Assembly: GCA_913054115.1 (NCBI GenBank)
Contig: CAJXIS010000120.1
Coordinates: forward strand, 1-6,770
DNA from: an uncultured Acidimicrobiaceae bacterium
Lineage (GTDB): Bacteria; Actinomycetota; Acidimicrobiia; Acidimicrobiales; MedAcidi-G1
Length of the DNA stretch: 6,770 nucleotides
Direction: 5' to 3'
The notes under the pieces are model-generated. The model saw only the letters and a list, made by a program, of their open reading frames with translations. It made no database searches and was not told the DNA's origin. Below, one piece after another: positions 6,531-6,770 of the stretch. The position numbers and the translations under genes were made by a program. Within the stretch, counting starts at the first letter, position 1. Each line of letters opens with the position of its first letter.

Positions 6531-6770
6531 GGGTCCGAAGACTCGGAGATCATGGGAGCCCGGTGGAGTTCGACCATCGTGCTGTCGCCGGACGGGGCGA
6601 TCCTCTACGTGGCCAATCCCGACTCCGGGTCGGTGTCCGCCGTCGATGTCGGTGCCGGCGTGCTCCGCTGGGAGGCGACGGTCGGTCAGGGACCGACGAC
6701 GCTGTCGCTGGACCCGGCGGGGGAGCGGGTGTACGTGGCGGTGACCGGGTCGGGCTCGGTCGTCGCCCTC
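6474..6770 (+). CDS. YVTN-type beta-propeller lipoprotein (3' truncated by window edge)
   Basis: The ATG at 6474 overlaps the TGA of the preceding gene (ATGA), and the frame stays open to the window end, giving 99 codons. The start is supported by a textbook lipoprotein signal: basic N-terminus (MNRLFR), hydrophobic core, lipobox LLAGC with Cys at residue 19. After a short acidic linker (GSEDSE) two propeller-blade repeats are visible about 42 residues apart: LSPDGAILYVANPDSGSVSAVD near residues 37-58 (in pattern SPDG..LYVAN...SGSVSAVD) and LDPAGERVYVAVTGSGSVVAL near 79-99. This SPDG/YVAN/GSVSVID pattern is typical of YVTN-family, YncE-like seven-bladed propellers, which are usually binding scaffolds and sometimes parts of redox proteins. 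The tight overlap with the giant lipoprotein implies co-expression and probably a shared location on the outer face of the membrane. The rest of the protein, and whether it carries another domain, is out of view. Confidence 0.88.
   Translation, partial: MNRLFRLLGGVALFLLAGCGSEDSEIMGARWSSTIVLSPDGAILYVANPDSGSVSAVDVGAGVLRWEATVGQGPTTLSLDPAGERVYVAVTGSGSVVAL

Noticed and set aside
1..6770. tRNA, rRNA, insertion sequence, terminator hairpin
   Set aside because: The whole window is accounted for by coding frames. I saw no tRNA-like folds, terminal inverted repeats, transposase motifs or hairpin followed by a T-run.

Overview
The window is a GC-rich, fully coding stretch with three same-strand (+) genes packed head to tail. 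High GC at third codon positions, long shadow ORFs on the other strand, a lipoprotein signal of the type LVAGACGGG followed by a long Thr-rich linker, and the scarcity of Shine-Dalgarno sequences all suggest a high-GC actinobacterium, perhaps of the Acidimicrobiia type. That placement is inference; the window holds no marker gene.

Layout: (1) 2-2911 is the 3' part of a very large secreted protein gene whose start lies left of the window. (2) 2926-6477 is a complete paralogue of 1183 aa with a lipoprotein signal peptide. The two copies align along the whole visible length of copy 1 (969 codons, against 972 in copy 2 from residue 212 to the end), so this is a whole-gene tandem duplication. (3) 6474-6770 is the start of a lipoprotein with YVTN-type beta-propeller repeats. 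It overlaps gene 2 by the ATGA arrangement and runs off the right edge. The gaps are 14 nt and -4 nt, there is no visible terminator or internal promoter, and no stretch over 300 bases lacks a gene, so the three genes look like one operon.

I do not recognise the large proteins as members of a named family. They appear to be modular, all-beta, exported, lipid-anchored proteins: lipobox Cys, Thr/Pro-rich stalk, an N-terminal Ig-like segment, a conserved unique region, then several diverged Ig-like modules, with a cysteine-pair-rich insert between two of them. No catalytic motif, heme-binding CxxCH, LPXTG sorting signal or C-terminal membrane helix was found. The most economical reading is a cell-surface complex or set of surface proteins made of two paralogous giant lipoproteins and a propeller lipoprotein. 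Ligand and function are unknown.
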